Source of the DNA: a virus
Direction: 5' to 3' (one strand)
DNA: 45,950 nt
IMG/VR virus record: IMGVR_UViG_3300028581_003582
Location: 1-45,950 of that record
This document shows, in pieces, positions 30,343 to 39,528 of this stretch. Position numbers and translations under genes: made by a program. Position 1 is the first letter of the stretch. Each line of letters begins with the position of its first letter. The notes under the pieces were generated by a model. That model was not told where the DNA came from and did not search any database. It saw only the letters and a program-made list of their open reading frames with translations.

Positions 30343-30792
30343 ATGGGAAAACCAAGCATTGATTCACTACCGGTACAGAAAAGTTTAATTGATTTAAGCG
30401 GACTACCAAAGAATACCTTCAACAGTGTGTTGATGGGTTATGATCTGGTGAATGTGTTGGATGATATTCTGTTGGTGGAATTCACAGATTCAACTCACAC
30501 AGGAAATGAAATAATAAGAAATGGCATTGTGGTGCCTGTTAATGCAGACACAAATGCCTGGAGAATTGGAAAGACCATAATTGCAGGCCCATCCTGCAAG
30601 TTGGTGAAGAAAGATGATTACATCTGTTTCCCAAACAACATGGGCATACCAATTGCAAACATAGTTGTGAAGGGATATGGCACACTCAGGCAAGGCATAT
30701 TTTTAAATGAACAGAGGATATTCGGTATTGTTGAACCAAGAGAGGACAATGTTAATCAATCTAACAAGCCTAAAGTCCGTGCTACAAAATAA
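30343..30792 (+). CDS. GroES/gp31-like co-chaperonin
   Basis: 149 residues. The beta-barrel pattern of GroES is present: DLVNVLDDILLVEF at the first strand, then a long stretch (THTGNEIIRNGIVVP) corresponding to the mobile loop region, GKTIIAGPSCKLVKKDDYICFP, and a final strand EQRIFGIVE. T4 gp31 replaces GroES so that GroEL can fold the large capsid protein. The N-terminal 35 residues and C-terminal basic tail are extra. Its end overlaps the next gene by 44 bases. Confidence 0.7.
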   Translation: MGKPSIDSLPVQKSLIDLSGLPKNTFNSVLMGYDLVNVLDDILLVEFTDSTHTGNEIIRNGIVVPVNADTNAWRIGKTIIAGPSCKLVKKDDYICFPNNMGIPIANIVVKGYGTLRQGIFLNEQRIFGIVEPREDNVNQSNKPKVRATK

Positions 30793-31126
30793 TGTTTGCG
30801 AGATAAAGTTTGTAAGACGTATCCCCAGACCAGGTAGACCTCCATTCAGAAGAATGTTATGTACCACTTCACCTGCAGTACTCAACTCTGTAAATGGCAG
30901 AATAACGTTAAACTACAGACCTTCAACCAAACCCCTGAAGTATGATCCTAACCAGAAAAGCCTGGTTATTGCTTGGGATATTTTTATGCAAGATTACAGA
31001 TGTGTGAATACTAACAGCTGTGACCTCATAACCTCCATACCGGCAGGTGACGCTTTTTGGACTTATTTTCAAAAAAATCTAATAAAATTAACCACTGCAC
31101 AAAAGCTTGCATTCATGGATTCATAA
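30749..31126 (+). CDS. Small beta-barrel-like hypothetical protein
   Basis: 125 residues from the ATG at 30749; an ATG 14 codons upstream is less likely. This start is one of the few in the window with an SD-like stretch (AGAGAGGA). LTSLKSVLQNNVCEIKFVRR begins a strand-rich N-terminal part similar to SH3-like proteins of T4-like phages, and KSLVIAWDIFMQDYRCVN is conserved-looking. Function is unknown. It overlaps the co-chaperonin gene by 44 bases and is followed after one base by the next gene. Confidence 0.6.
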   Translation: MLINLTSLKSVLQNNVCEIKFVRRIPRPGRPPFRRMLCTTSPAVLNSVNGRITLNYRPSTKPLKYDPNQKSLVIAWDIFMQDYRCVNTNSCDLITSIPAGDAFWTYFQKNLIKLTTAQKLAFMDS

Positions 31127-31127
31127 T

Positions 31128-31463
31128 ATGTTATACGAAAAACTAGAAAGACACATGAATGGCTTGCTGCAAAGAAAAATTGAAATATGTCTCAACAATA
31201 AAACTCTTAAAACAGGCAAATTGATACTATTTTCGGTAAAAGACTTCTACATATGTTTCACTCTGCTTATAAACAATGTCAAAAAAGTATATGAAATGCC
31301 TTATCCGTTTAAATTTGATTACCTGGAACAAGGTGTTACTTTGTGCTATCAAGAAAAACACATAACTTTCAAAGGTAGGAAGCCGGATTTCTATTCGGAG
31401 CTCTTCATTGTGAAACCAAATAAATTTTTAAATCAACAAGTGCACATAAAATACGTAGAATAA
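31128..31463 (+). CDS. Hypothetical protein
   Basis: 111 residues, beta-rich and basic (LQRKIEICLNNKTLKTGKLIL, split by a turn, then KDFYICFTLLINNVKKVYEM). Not recognised. The ATG is one base after the upstream stop. It precedes the bS21 gene by 30 bases. The strand pattern suggests a small barrel that could bind nucleic acid or protein. Confidence 0.6.
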   Translation: MLYEKLERHMNGLLQRKIEICLNNKTLKTGKLILFSVKDFYICFTLLINNVKKVYEMPYPFKFDYLEQGVTLCYQEKHITFKGRKPDFYSELFIVKPNKFLNQQVHIKYVE

Positions 31464-31493
31464 CTCGGTCTCCATTATATAATAATACCAATT

Positions 31494-31700
31494 ATGAGAA
31501 CAGTACATTGTGAAGTGAAGTTAGACAAAAAGAGGTGCACAGACAAGGATTATTTTGATTCCAAGCTCAAGCAATTTTCCCGTGAAGTGAAGAGAAGTGG
31601 TGTTTTGGAAGACCTGAGAAAAAAGGTTTGTTTTCTTAAGCCCTCACAGATGAGGAAGCTAAACAAACAGACAAAACATCTCAAGTGGCGCTTCTATTGA
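31494..31700 (+). CDS. rpsU: Ribosomal protein bS21-like
   Basis: 68 residues. YFDSKLKQFSREVKRSGVLED followed by LRKKVCFLKPSQMRKLNKQ, with positions of the two helices and the Lys-Pro turn, matches bacterial bS21. bS21 sits on the 30S platform beside the anti-SD end of 16S rRNA and affects translation start. Phage-borne bS21 is known from Pelagibacter and other aquatic phages. It carries an extra N-terminal segment with two cysteines. Inference: the phage may replace or supplement host bS21 to favour its own messages. TATAAT lies ten bases upstream of the ATG. Confidence 0.82.
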   Translation: MRTVHCEVKLDKKRCTDKDYFDSKLKQFSREVKRSGVLEDLRKKVCFLKPSQMRKLNKQTKHLKWRFY

Positions 31701-31703
31701 TTT

Positions 31704-33326
31704 GTGTTTCAGAAATTAATTAACTTCTTTCCCAAGGAGTATGCACCTAGTGGTACACAGGTAGATTTGTTAAAACAGATAACTGACAAATTACACAAAA
31801 ACGAGAAATTTATTATTGTCAGTGCACCTACTGGCATAGGCAAGAGTTTCATACCAGTAACAGTTGGCAACAGCAGCAACAAGCCCTCAGAACTGTTTGT
31901 AAAGAAGGTAGATTCCTATGATGTGTACAGACAAGATCATCACGGCAATTATCTACACTCAGTTGAATGTGAATCTGAACCACCTTTTGGTACTTTCATA
32001 CTAACCATAACAAAAAATCTACAAGATCAATACAGTCAGCTGTTTTCCTATTTGCCTGTTCTCAAGGGCAAGACGAATTACTGCTGCAACATTGATACAA
32101 ATTATGATGTGGAAACAGCCCCTTGTCTGTTTGTATCAAGATTAAAAGAAGAATGCTGGGAGAAAAGCAAATGCAGTTATTATAACAGCAGAAATGCAGC
32201 AATAAAATCCACTGTGTCGGTCTTGAATTACAAGATGTTTTTTTCACTACCATCTCATGTGAAGCGAAAAAACTACATTGTTTGCGATGAAGCTAATGAA
32301 CTGGAGCATGAAATAATCAAGCAGTACAGTGTTGTCATAGAATATCAGAAGCTTGAAGATTATAAAATTAATGTCAATAAAATATACAATGAAAACTCCA
32401 ATCAAGTGAGACATTGGATAATGGATTTGGCATTTAAACTCACTGAACAAATAAACCGATCCACTGGAAAAAAAGATAGTAATTTAGTCATGGGTGAGCG
32501 CAAGAAGATTATATCTCTAAAAAACCTCTTCAATTCCATAATGACTGTGGATCGCTTCTGGGATCAAATTGAATGGGTGGTGGAGAGAAATGCAAGATTT
32601 GTAAAACTAACACCTTTGTCAACTGATGTGCTGGCGCAAAACATATTCAATTATGCAGATCAGGTGATTCTCATGAGTGCAACCATCATAGATCACAAGG
32701 CTTTCGCTCAAACTCTTGGCATCAAAAAATATGCCTACATTGAAGCACCGTCCACCTTTGATGCATCAAAGAGCCCCATCTATGTTACCACTAGCAACAA
32801 GTTAAATCATAGCAACATTGATAGATGCATTAGTAACTTAGCCAAGAGCATCAAGTCGATATGCAACATGCACAAAGGTCAAAAAGGCATCATACATACA
32901 CACAGCCTGGACATCACCGAAAAACTCAAGTCACATCTGAAGGATGATGCAAAATTTCTCTTTCGCGACAGAATCACCCCCAATGAAGAAATATTAAAAC
33001 AACATCTCAACTCACCTGAACCCACAGTGCTTGTGAGTCCATCTCTCACCCATGGTGTTGATCTGAAGGATGAATTGGCAAGATTCTGCATCATTGTGAA
33101 ACTGCCATATTTGCCACTAGGTGACAAAAGAATCAAGAGAAAATTCACTGTTGACAAGGAGTGGTATGAGAACACCATGCTCAACAATCTTGTTCAAATG
33201 TGTGGCCGCACCACCAGAAGCAAGAATGACTTCAGCTCCACGTATTTACTTGACGGCCATGCACCTAGAATAATTACAAACTGCAAGAATAAACTACCCA
33301 AATACTTTCTCGATAGAATATATTAA
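31704..33326 (+). CDS. DinG/XPD-like superfamily 2 helicase with Fe-S domain
   Basis: 540 residues from a GTG start. Walker A is APTGIGKS (41-48). Four cysteines (127 or 128, 141, 151 and 157) are spaced as in the iron-sulfur domain of DinG/XPD helicases. Motif II is DEAN (195-198) in place of DEAH. The C-terminal half has LMSATI, VSPSLTHGVDL and the motif VI QMCGRTTRS. These enzymes unwind DNA 5' to 3', often at R-loops or damaged forks. It follows bS21 by three bases and fits phage replication or recombination. Confidence 0.87.
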   Translation: MFQKLINFFPKEYAPSGTQVDLLKQITDKLHKNEKFIIVSAPTGIGKSFIPVTVGNSSNKPSELFVKKVDSYDVYRQDHHGNYLHSVECESEPPFGTFILTITKNLQDQYSQLFSYLPVLKGKTNYCCNIDTNYDVETAPCLFVSRLKEECWEKSKCSYYNSRNAAIKSTVSVLNYKMFFSLPSHVKRKNYIVCDEANELEHEIIKQYSVVIEYQKLEDYKINVNKIYNENSNQVRHWIMDLAFKLTEQINRSTGKKDSNLVMGERKKIISLKNLFNSIMTVDRFWDQIEWVVERNARFVKLTPLSTDVLAQNIFNYADQVILMSATIIDHKAFAQTLGIKKYAYIEAPSTFDASKSPIYVTTSNKLNHSNIDRCISNLAKSIKSICNMHKGQKGIIHTHSLDITEKLKSHLKDDAKFLFRDRITPNEEILKQHLNSPEPTVLVSPSLTHGVDLKDELARFCIIVKLPYLPLGDKRIKRKFTVDKEWYENTMLNNLVQMCGRTTRSKNDFSSTYLLDGHAPRIITNCKNKLPKYFLDRIY

Positions 33327-33341
33327 TACTTCTGCAGTTGT

Positions 33342-33349
33342 ATTAAATA
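33342..33349 (+). promoter_or_regulatory. T4-late-type promoter ATTAAATA (gp15)
   Basis: The motif ends seven bases before the ATG at 33357. Confidence 0.55.
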
Positions 33350-33356
33350 ATAGGCA

Positions 33357-34175
33357 ATGAAGCAGAAATCATTTCATTTTGAAGTAAAAGACCTGTTGGT
33401 ACAGTTTTTGGCCGCATTTAATGATGTAGTTATCAACAGATACAACAAAAACAGAGAAGCCAAGAGTCAATTGCAGGTCAAATATGTTTATGCTCCCAAA
33501 CAGAGGGTGTTGTTTGATTTGATAAACCCTGGGCAAAATCTCACCTTGCCAATTGTGAGTGTCACCATCAAGAACATCGCCAGGGACAACGAAAGGGTGT
33601 TCAACAAGACTGCAGGTTTTTATGCACCTGGCACACCATACGAAAGAAATCCTGGTTACCTGACAAATTTCTACAGATCTCCAGTACCAGTCAATATTTC
33701 TGTGGACATGAGCATTCTGGCAAGATATCAAACTGACATGGATCAAATTTTAAGCAATTTTATTCCTTTTAACAACCCCTACATCATATTGAGCTGGACT
33801 GTGCCCAAAAAATTCAATTTACCTTACACACAAGAAATCAGAACAGAGGTGTCATGGAATGGACAACTCAACATGGAGTACCCAGTGGACATAAATGGCA
33901 ATCAGAAAGCACAGATAGTCGCCAGCACTTCTTTCACAATAAAAGGATTCATATTTCCAATTGAGCAAGATCCTGCCAAAAATATATTCAAAATTGATGT
34001 GAGCATGACAGCGGTTTCTGCAGGCTCTGTGCTTGAATATGGCAATTACATTGCTCTGAGTGCTCAAGTCATTACTGCAGATAACACCATATTGTCCAGC
34101 TTCTACAATACTGACACATTCTCCATATCTGGCAGACCCACCATCACCAATGTGAATCTTGATCCTTCAATATGA
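33357..34175 (+). CDS. gp15: Tail sheath stabiliser/terminator (T4 gp15-like)
   Basis: 272 residues, same size as T4 gp15. Shared features are the N-terminal VQFLAAFNDVVINRYNK, the KYVYAPKQRVLFDL strand pair, LPIVSVTIKNIARDNERVFN and the conserved NISVDMSILARYQTDMDQIL segment followed by FNNPYI. gp15 caps the contracted or extended sheath next to the neck. ATTAAATA lies seven bases before the ATG and the stop overlaps the next gene by four bases. Confidence 0.85.
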   Translation: MKQKSFHFEVKDLLVQFLAAFNDVVINRYNKNREAKSQLQVKYVYAPKQRVLFDLINPGQNLTLPIVSVTIKNIARDNERVFNKTAGFYAPGTPYERNPGYLTNFYRSPVPVNISVDMSILARYQTDMDQILSNFIPFNNPYIILSWTVPKKFNLPYTQEIRTEVSWNGQLNMEYPVDINGNQKAQIVASTSFTIKGFIFPIEQDPAKNIFKIDVSMTAVSAGSVLEYGNYIALSAQVITADNTILSSFYNTDTFSISGRPTITNVNLDPSI

Positions 34176-34543
34176 AACAAAAAAATCCACTCATACCGGT
34201 GTTTACCATTTATACTGGAGTTTCTGGTCGCAGAATCACCTTGCAAGGTGACATGTTCAAATACAGAACTGATGTTGGATTGTATTTGAGTTCCAGCAGC
34301 TTTGATGGATCACAGAAATATTATGATTTATATAGCAATGTGAAAAGCATCAGCTCCAACAACCCCCCATTTAGTGCATACCCTCTGAGCAACTATGACG
34401 TTAACAACAATAATATCTTAAACTTTGAAATGCCCGCTAGAACCAGAGCAGAAAAACTGGATATAATATATGCAAATCCTGCTGGTTACATAAAGGCCTC
34501 TCAAATGGATGGGTTTACCTTCATTCGTGTTTTAACTTCCTAA
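34172..34543 (+). CDS. Hypothetical virion protein
   Basis: 123 residues, beta-rich with many Ser/Asn/Tyr (PVFTIYTGVSGRRITLQGDM, then LYLSSSSFDGSQKYYDLYS). It begins in an ATGA overlap with gp15. The strand pattern is Ig-like, as in many small tail-decorating proteins of marine myoviruses, but no named family is recognised. Likely part of the neck or tail. Confidence 0.6.
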   Translation: MKQKNPLIPVFTIYTGVSGRRITLQGDMFKYRTDVGLYLSSSSFDGSQKYYDLYSNVKSISSNNPPFSAYPLSNYDVNNNNILNFEMPARTRAEKLDIIYANPAGYIKASQMDGFTFIRVLTS

Positions 34544-34596
34544 ATGTGTCAATCTCATGATAAAATGCAATAGGCAGTTGATTTGTCTGTTTATCT

Positions 34597-34604
34597 AATA
34601 AATG
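34597..34604 (+). promoter_or_regulatory. T4-late-type promoter AATAAATG
   Basis: The variant ends five bases before the ATG at 34610, the same form as at 30330. Confidence 0.5.
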
Positions 34605-34609
34605 TTCTT

Positions 34610-34798
34610 ATGAACGTACAAATGAATGATAAGCTATTAGAGTGTAAGCAGAAGATTGAAGAGATTTTGACTGAATATAGTGCCATACTTGTCCCTGTTA
34701 CCATGATTTCTGGTGATAGAATAATGAGTCGCATTGATTTGGCACCAGCTGCAGCTAGTTCCAAAGCAAGTGACACTTCTGCTGAAGTACAGTCATAA
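34610..34798 (+). CDS. Small hypothetical protein
   Basis: 62 residues from the ATG at 34610, chosen because the late-type AATAAATG ends five bases before it; an ATG at 34583 would put the motif inside the gene. The N-terminal half is a likely helix (NDKLLECKQKIEEILTEY) and the C-terminal part is Ala/Ser-rich and disordered-looking. Unknown function. It lies between two tail genes. Confidence 0.55.
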   Translation: MNVQMNDKLLECKQKIEEILTEYSAILVPVTMISGDRIMSRIDLAPAAASSKASDTSAEVQS

Positions 34799-34813
34799 TC
34801 TCAGGCGCAAGTA

Positions 34814-34821
34814 CCTAAATA
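34814..34821 (+). promoter_or_regulatory. T4-late-type promoter CCTAAATA
   Basis: The motif ends six bases before the ATG at 34828. Confidence 0.55.
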
Positions 34822-34827
34822 ATAGGT

Positions 34828-36318
34828 ATGTATCGTTCATTTAATGATTTCTCCAATTTTACAGCGGCGCTGCCCACTGACAATATCATCATGTTTCGCC
34901 CCACAGTGGGCGAATACAAGATCGACTTGTTCACAATTTCCAAAGTATTGTCTGGTGGATTGCTGGCCACACCCAATGTTCTGTATGTAACAACAAGTGG
35001 CAATGATATCTTTCCAGGAACAAATGAACAGTTTCCAAAAAGATCAATCAAAGCTGCATGCAAAGTTGCAGCTGATAATCCTTCAACTAAATTTACAATC
35101 TTTGTAAGAACAGGTGATTACTATGAAGAGAATCCTGTGTATGTGGCAAGCAACACATCATTAATTGGCGACAATTTGAGAAGAACCAGCGTATATCCCA
35201 AGAATACAACTTATGATCTGTTTTGGGTAAGCAATTCTGTTTACATCTGGGGATTCACTTTCAGAGGGCACAAAGGCTATCATACATACGGTACTCCTCC
35301 TGTTGCCAGGACACCTGCAGCCATAGCATTTTATGACATAGATTCTGTTGATAATCCCTCCATGTATGCAAAAGCATTTTATACTGATCCCAATGGCAAC
35401 AATCTGAGCCCAGCTGCATATGTAACAATCCCTGCTTTGAAACCCTTCATTGTGACCAGTCCTTATCCTCAGGGGTGCAGCAGCATAACTTCCTCCACAA
35501 CTCCTGGCGCCAATGATGCTGGTTGCGGTGTAAGAATTGATGGCAGCAAGGCACGGGGATTCCTGAGAAGCATGGTGCTGGATTCCTACACTCAATTCAA
35601 TGAAGGTGGCATAGGTGTGCACATCATTAACAATGGATATGCACAATTGGTGAGCACATTCACAATTTGTTGCACAGAAGGCATAAAATGTGAAAGTGGT
35701 GGTACATGTTCGATCAACACAAGCAATTGTTCTTTTGGGTTGTCTGGTTTGGTTGCCATTGGCAAATCTCCTTTTCCTGTTTTGTCTGCTACTCTGTTTG
35801 CTGCAAGTTCTGCTAATGATGCATATTTCACCATAACAGGCACTGTGTCCAGTGACACTAATGTACCAGTCAAAGAACCATATGTTGGTTTGGTCATGAA
35901 TCTGTCAGGTGATACCACAGACACCCTGTACACTTTCAGCTCTGCAGCTTACATTTCACCTGGCACATACAGAATATTTGTGGATGATGTCATAGTCACC
36001 AATGCACCAGCCAACAGAGCAGTTTTCTTCTACATAAGAAGTCAGATCTCAACAAGTTCACACACCATGGAATATGTTGGATCTGGAACAGTTCTATCAC
36101 AAGCAGTGCCAGCACTTGGTGGATTATCCAAAACAGAAAATCAGGCTTGTGCAGCAGATGGAGGCAAAGTGTATTTTACTGTGACTGATGAGAAAGGTGA
36201 TTTTAGAATTGGAAATGATTTGACCATAGTGCAATCCACTGGAACCATTGAAGGGGATGCATTTGAGAAGTCATTATTTTCACTTGTAACACCATTTGTC
36301 ATGACCATAGAAGGATAA
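34828..36318 (+). CDS. Beta-helix tail/baseplate structural protein
   Basis: 496 residues. VLYVTTSGNDIFPGTNEQFP and KRSIKAACKVA, then FVRTGDYYEENPVYV, LIGDNLRRTSVYPKN and LFWVSNSVYIWGFTFRGHKG form the start of a right-handed beta-helix of the kind found in large structural proteins of marine T4-like phages. The C-terminal part is Ser/Thr-rich, ending TIEGDAFEKSLFSLVTPFV. It probably forms a baseplate appendage or fibre base. It starts right after CCTAAATA. Confidence 0.72.
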   Translation: MYRSFNDFSNFTAALPTDNIIMFRPTVGEYKIDLFTISKVLSGGLLATPNVLYVTTSGNDIFPGTNEQFPKRSIKAACKVAADNPSTKFTIFVRTGDYYEENPVYVASNTSLIGDNLRRTSVYPKNTTYDLFWVSNSVYIWGFTFRGHKGYHTYGTPPVARTPAAIAFYDIDSVDNPSMYAKAFYTDPNGNNLSPAAYVTIPALKPFIVTSPYPQGCSSITSSTTPGANDAGCGVRIDGSKARGFLRSMVLDSYTQFNEGGIGVHIINNGYAQLVSTFTICCTEGIKCESGGTCSINTSNCSFGLSGLVAIGKSPFPVLSATLFAASSANDAYFTITGTVSSDTNVPVKEPYVGLVMNLSGDTTDTLYTFSSAAYISPGTYRIFVDDVIVTNAPANRAVFFYIRSQISTSSHTMEYVGSGTVLSQAVPALGGLSKTENQACAADGGKVYFTVTDEKGDFRIGNDLTIVQSTGTIEGDAFEKSLFSLVTPFVMTIEG

Positions 36319-36321
36319 ATA
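36314..36321 (+). promoter_or_regulatory. T4-late-type promoter GATAAATA
   Basis: The motif ends five bases before the ATG at 36327 and overlaps the stop codon of the preceding gene. Confidence 0.6.
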
Positions 36322-36326
36322 GTATT

Positions 36327-36668
36327 ATGGCAAAAACGCAATTTAATGTTTTCAAAAGACTGCAGTCAACTCTGGGCATTACTGATGCTGATCTGTACAA
36401 AGCACCTGCAGGCAAAGCTGGTATTATTCTGACTGCTCAGGCAGCCAACATTGGTGCAGCAACCAAATCAGTCACAATGTCTATATCTGCTTCAGATGGA
36501 ATAGTTACTGAGCTAGGACAATCAATTGCCATACCAGCCTATGATTCACGCAGTTTAATTCTGGGTAAAATAGTGATGACAGAAGGTGATACACTGCTTG
36601 GCAGAGAAGATTCAAGCTCCAATGAAGTTAAGTTGACCATAGCATTACTAGAAACTGTAAACTCATAA
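36327..36668 (+). CDS. Small virion protein
   Basis: 113 residues, beta-rich. FNVFKRLQSTLGITDADLYKAP starts with a helix, then GKAGIILTAQAANIGAATKSV and VTMSISASDGIV look like alternating strands, as in small tail proteins that join fibre units. GATAAATA directly upstream supports late expression. The neighbours are fibre genes. No named family is recognised. Confidence 0.62.
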   Translation: MAKTQFNVFKRLQSTLGITDADLYKAPAGKAGIILTAQAANIGAATKSVTMSISASDGIVTELGQSIAIPAYDSRSLILGKIVMTEGDTLLGREDSSSNEVKLTIALLETVNS

Positions 36669-36675
36669 TTTTTAA

Positions 36676-36683
36676 CATAAATA
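36676..36683 (+). promoter_or_regulatory. T4-late-type promoter CATAAATA (fibre)
   Basis: The motif ends four bases before the GTG at 36688. Confidence 0.6.
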
Positions 36684-36687
36684 ACCT

Positions 36688-39528
36688 GTGAATCAGTCAC
36701 TTGAGTTATTATCGGATCGTGCCCAAGTAGTTGCACCGTTAAATGTTACTGCTGATAGATATACCTTTCTAGGATTGGATCAAGCTGAGCCCAACCTGGG
36801 TGTTGCACCCACATCTGCATATGTGTTAGCAACCAATGAATATGGAGTAAGAAGATGGGCACCATTCAATGATGTGGGTGTGGTTGGACCCACTGGACCT
36901 ACAGGTGCCACTGGTGCCACTGGACCCACTGGTGACAGATACACCACCATCTCCACTGATACATTTGCCATACCGGTAACTTTTCCCTCGTATCTGCAAA
37001 TCAATGTGGAGCCGTTGTTGGCTTACATACCTGCTCACCGCATTCTTGTTGCCTATAATAGTAAAAATTATTTCACAGGCACAGTTGTAGATTACAACAA
37101 CATTTCGGGATTGATGCAATTGAGTGCACTCAGTGCAGGTCAAGGATCTGGCACTTACAGCTTCTGGGAAGTGAGTCTTGATGGCTCTGTGGGTGGTCCC
37201 CAGGGCTCCACTGGTGCAACTGGTAATCCTGGACCAGTTGGTGCGTCATATTTCCCCAATGCAATTTCTTACTACTACATTGAACCATCTACTGCCACAG
37301 GCAATGCAATATCAGGCAGTGATCAATATGGCAGAACACTAACATACAATGCATTGTTACCCAACAATGTGAATGTGTACAAGAATGGATCCAGACTCAC
37401 CAACAACGTCAGCTTCACAGCCAACGATGGTGTAAATATTTTGCTAGCCAGCAGTTTGATAGGTTCAGATAAAATTGAAGTGGTAGTAGTTTCTGGTAGC
37501 ATTGATTTTAATCCTGATATCTTCACCAGAAACGATTTGCAAAATTTCCGATACACTGTAGGGTTTGATCCTCTCACTTCCATACCCACTGGTTATTACA
37601 CAGTGTCAGGATTTGATGATACCAACAGACTCCTGGCTTACACCCCAGGCAGTATCAGCTTGTATAAAAATGGCTCTCATTTGATTGATACCCTGGATTA
37701 CACTGCAACAAACGGTTACACCATAACTTTGAGTGGCCAATTGAACACAACAGATGTTGTGAACGTTCTTGTGTTGAGTGCATTTAATTTTGCCCCTTAC
37801 AAAGTGTACTATGTGAGTCAAGTTTTGAATTACTTCTACACGGTGCCTACAGCTGGCATACCAGTGGGAGCAGTGGCCATAAGTGGTGTTGATACATATG
37901 GCAAAACGTTGGATTATTTCCCTCAAGCAGTGGATGTGTTTGTCAATGGTGTCAATCTGGTCAATGTGGCTGACTTTGCTGCTACAGATGGCAAAAATGT
38001 CATATTGAATGTGCCTTTGCTGTATGGTGACACCATTCAAATTAAAACATTGAGTGCTTTTGGCACACAGCCAGCTGGCCCCACAGGACCCACTGGTGCA
38101 ACTGGTGCCACTGGTGGAGAAAGATACAATGCAACATCATCCTCCACAGTCACCATACCCACAACCATAAACAAATATGTATCCTTTGCTCTGAATGAAA
38201 CGAATCTTTCCTACATTCCCTCGCAAAGTGTGCTGGTTTCACATGACCTGTACAACACCATGTATGGTCTCATATATGAGTATTCAACTGCTACCAACAC
38301 ATTGACTGTGTTGGCACTCAGCTCCGTGGGCGGTGGTGCCACATTCAGCAATTGGGCCATCAATCTCAATGCAGTGGCCGGTCCACGTGGTGCCCAAGGT
38401 GACAATGGTGCCACAGGAGCCACAGGTGCCATTGGACCCACTGGAGCAACAGGCCCGGTAGCAGGTTCCAACAAGCAATTCATATACAATGCTGCAGGTG
38501 CTCCTGCAGGTGCTGCCAATTTAAATTATGATGGTGGCTTTGTGGGTGTGGGCATCAGCACACCACAATCATTGTTGCATGTGAGAAACACATCTGCAAA
38601 AGCAGGTGGTGCACATATGCTCTTGGAAGCATACTCCACATCTTCAGTGAACAATGATGCAGATGTGGTGTTGATTGAATCCAGAAGAACGGACAGTGCT
38701 GCATACAACATTTTAAATGTAAAGAATGCTGCAGGTGCCAAATTGACTGTGGGTGGCAATGGTGATGTGCGCATTGCAAACAATTTGACTGTTGTGGGCG
38801 ATCTTACTGCTCTGGGAAATATTTCCTATTTTGAAACCAAAATAATAACATCCAGTGCTGTGGTCATAGTGAATTCTGGCACGGGGCCTGCATTGTCAGT
38901 GACACAAACAGGTGCACAGCCAGTGGCCACTTTCATAGACAAAGAGTCTGGCCCTGCTCTGCACATTGCTGACACAGGTTTGGTGGGCATAGGACTTTCT
39001 GCACCATCTGAAAGATTGACTGTGCTGGGCAACATATCTGCTTCCAACACCATAACAGGTGCAACATATGTGTCTGGTGGCCAGGAATTGTTTGGGCTCA
39101 TCTCTAATTTCATATTGCCAGTGGGTGATGACAAAGTGAAACAAACACAAATTGCTGTGTTGTCCACTGCACAAGAATTCACTGCATTCCATGGTGTGAG
39201 TGCAACAAAATTGGACAATTCCACAACCTTTGGTGTGGGTGATGTGTCGGCCAACTGGAATCTGGACACACAACAAGTGGCTATATTCACTTTGAGCAGC
39301 TCACCAGTTTATCTGAGGAATCCAACCAACATGAGACCCGGTGGCACATACATGTTGATTGTGAAACAAGACAGCACAGGAGGCAGAGTGTTAAACTTCC
39401 AGTCCAACTACAAATTCATCAACAATGTTGCACCAACTGTCACAACAGCACCATCTGCTGTGGACATCTTCAGCTTTGTGAGTGATGGCAGGTTTCTTTA
39501 TGGTGTAGGCTCCCAAGGATACATCTAA
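36688..39528 (+). CDS. Large tail fibre with collagen-like GXY segments
   Basis: 946 residues from a GTG start. Four collagen-like blocks are visible: GPTGPTGATGATGPTG near residue 70, a shorter GSTGATGNPGPVG near 170, GPTGPTGATGATGG near 465 and GAQGDNGATGATGAIGPTG near 570. Two homologous beta domains follow the first and third blocks (FPSYLQINVEPLLAYIP and INKYVSFALNETNLSYIP), showing internal duplication. The middle holds repeated VYKNGSRL/LYKNGSHL strands and the C-terminus resembles fibre tips (VGVGISTPQSLLHVRN). Such proteins form trimeric host-binding fibres. Confidence 0.8.
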   Translation: MNQSLELLSDRAQVVAPLNVTADRYTFLGLDQAEPNLGVAPTSAYVLATNEYGVRRWAPFNDVGVVGPTGPTGATGATGPTGDRYTTISTDTFAIPVTFPSYLQINVEPLLAYIPAHRILVAYNSKNYFTGTVVDYNNISGLMQLSALSAGQGSGTYSFWEVSLDGSVGGPQGSTGATGNPGPVGASYFPNAISYYYIEPSTATGNAISGSDQYGRTLTYNALLPNNVNVYKNGSRLTNNVSFTANDGVNILLASSLIGSDKIEVVVVSGSIDFNPDIFTRNDLQNFRYTVGFDPLTSIPTGYYTVSGFDDTNRLLAYTPGSISLYKNGSHLIDTLDYTATNGYTITLSGQLNTTDVVNVLVLSAFNFAPYKVYYVSQVLNYFYTVPTAGIPVGAVAISGVDTYGKTLDYFPQAVDVFVNGVNLVNVADFAATDGKNVILNVPLLYGDTIQIKTLSAFGTQPAGPTGPTGATGATGGERYNATSSSTVTIPTTINKYVSFALNETNLSYIPSQSVLVSHDLYNTMYGLIYEYSTATNTLTVLALSSVGGGATFSNWAINLNAVAGPRGAQGDNGATGATGAIGPTGATGPVAGSNKQFIYNAAGAPAGAANLNYDGGFVGVGISTPQSLLHVRNTSAKAGGAHMLLEAYSTSSVNNDADVVLIESRRTDSAAYNILNVKNAAGAKLTVGGNGDVRIANNLTVVGDLTALGNISYFETKIITSSAVVIVNSGTGPALSVTQTGAQPVATFIDKESGPALHIADTGLVGIGLSAPSERLTVLGNISASNTITGATYVSGGQELFGLISNFILPVGDDKVKQTQIAVLSTAQEFTAFHGVSATKLDNSTTFGVGDVSANWNLDTQQVAIFTLSSSPVYLRNPTNMRPGGTYMLIVKQDSTGGRVLNFQSNYKFINNVAPTVTTAPSAVDIFSFVSDGRFLYGVGSQGYI
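36886..38467 (+). repeat. Collagen-like GPT/GAT triplet repeats (coding)
   Basis: Four separate runs of Gly-X-Y triplets, at about 36886-36940, 37194-37245, 38074-38118 and 38380-38467, dominated by GPT and GAT. Thr is in the Y position in most triplets. They lie within the gene starting at 36688. Confidence 0.8.
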
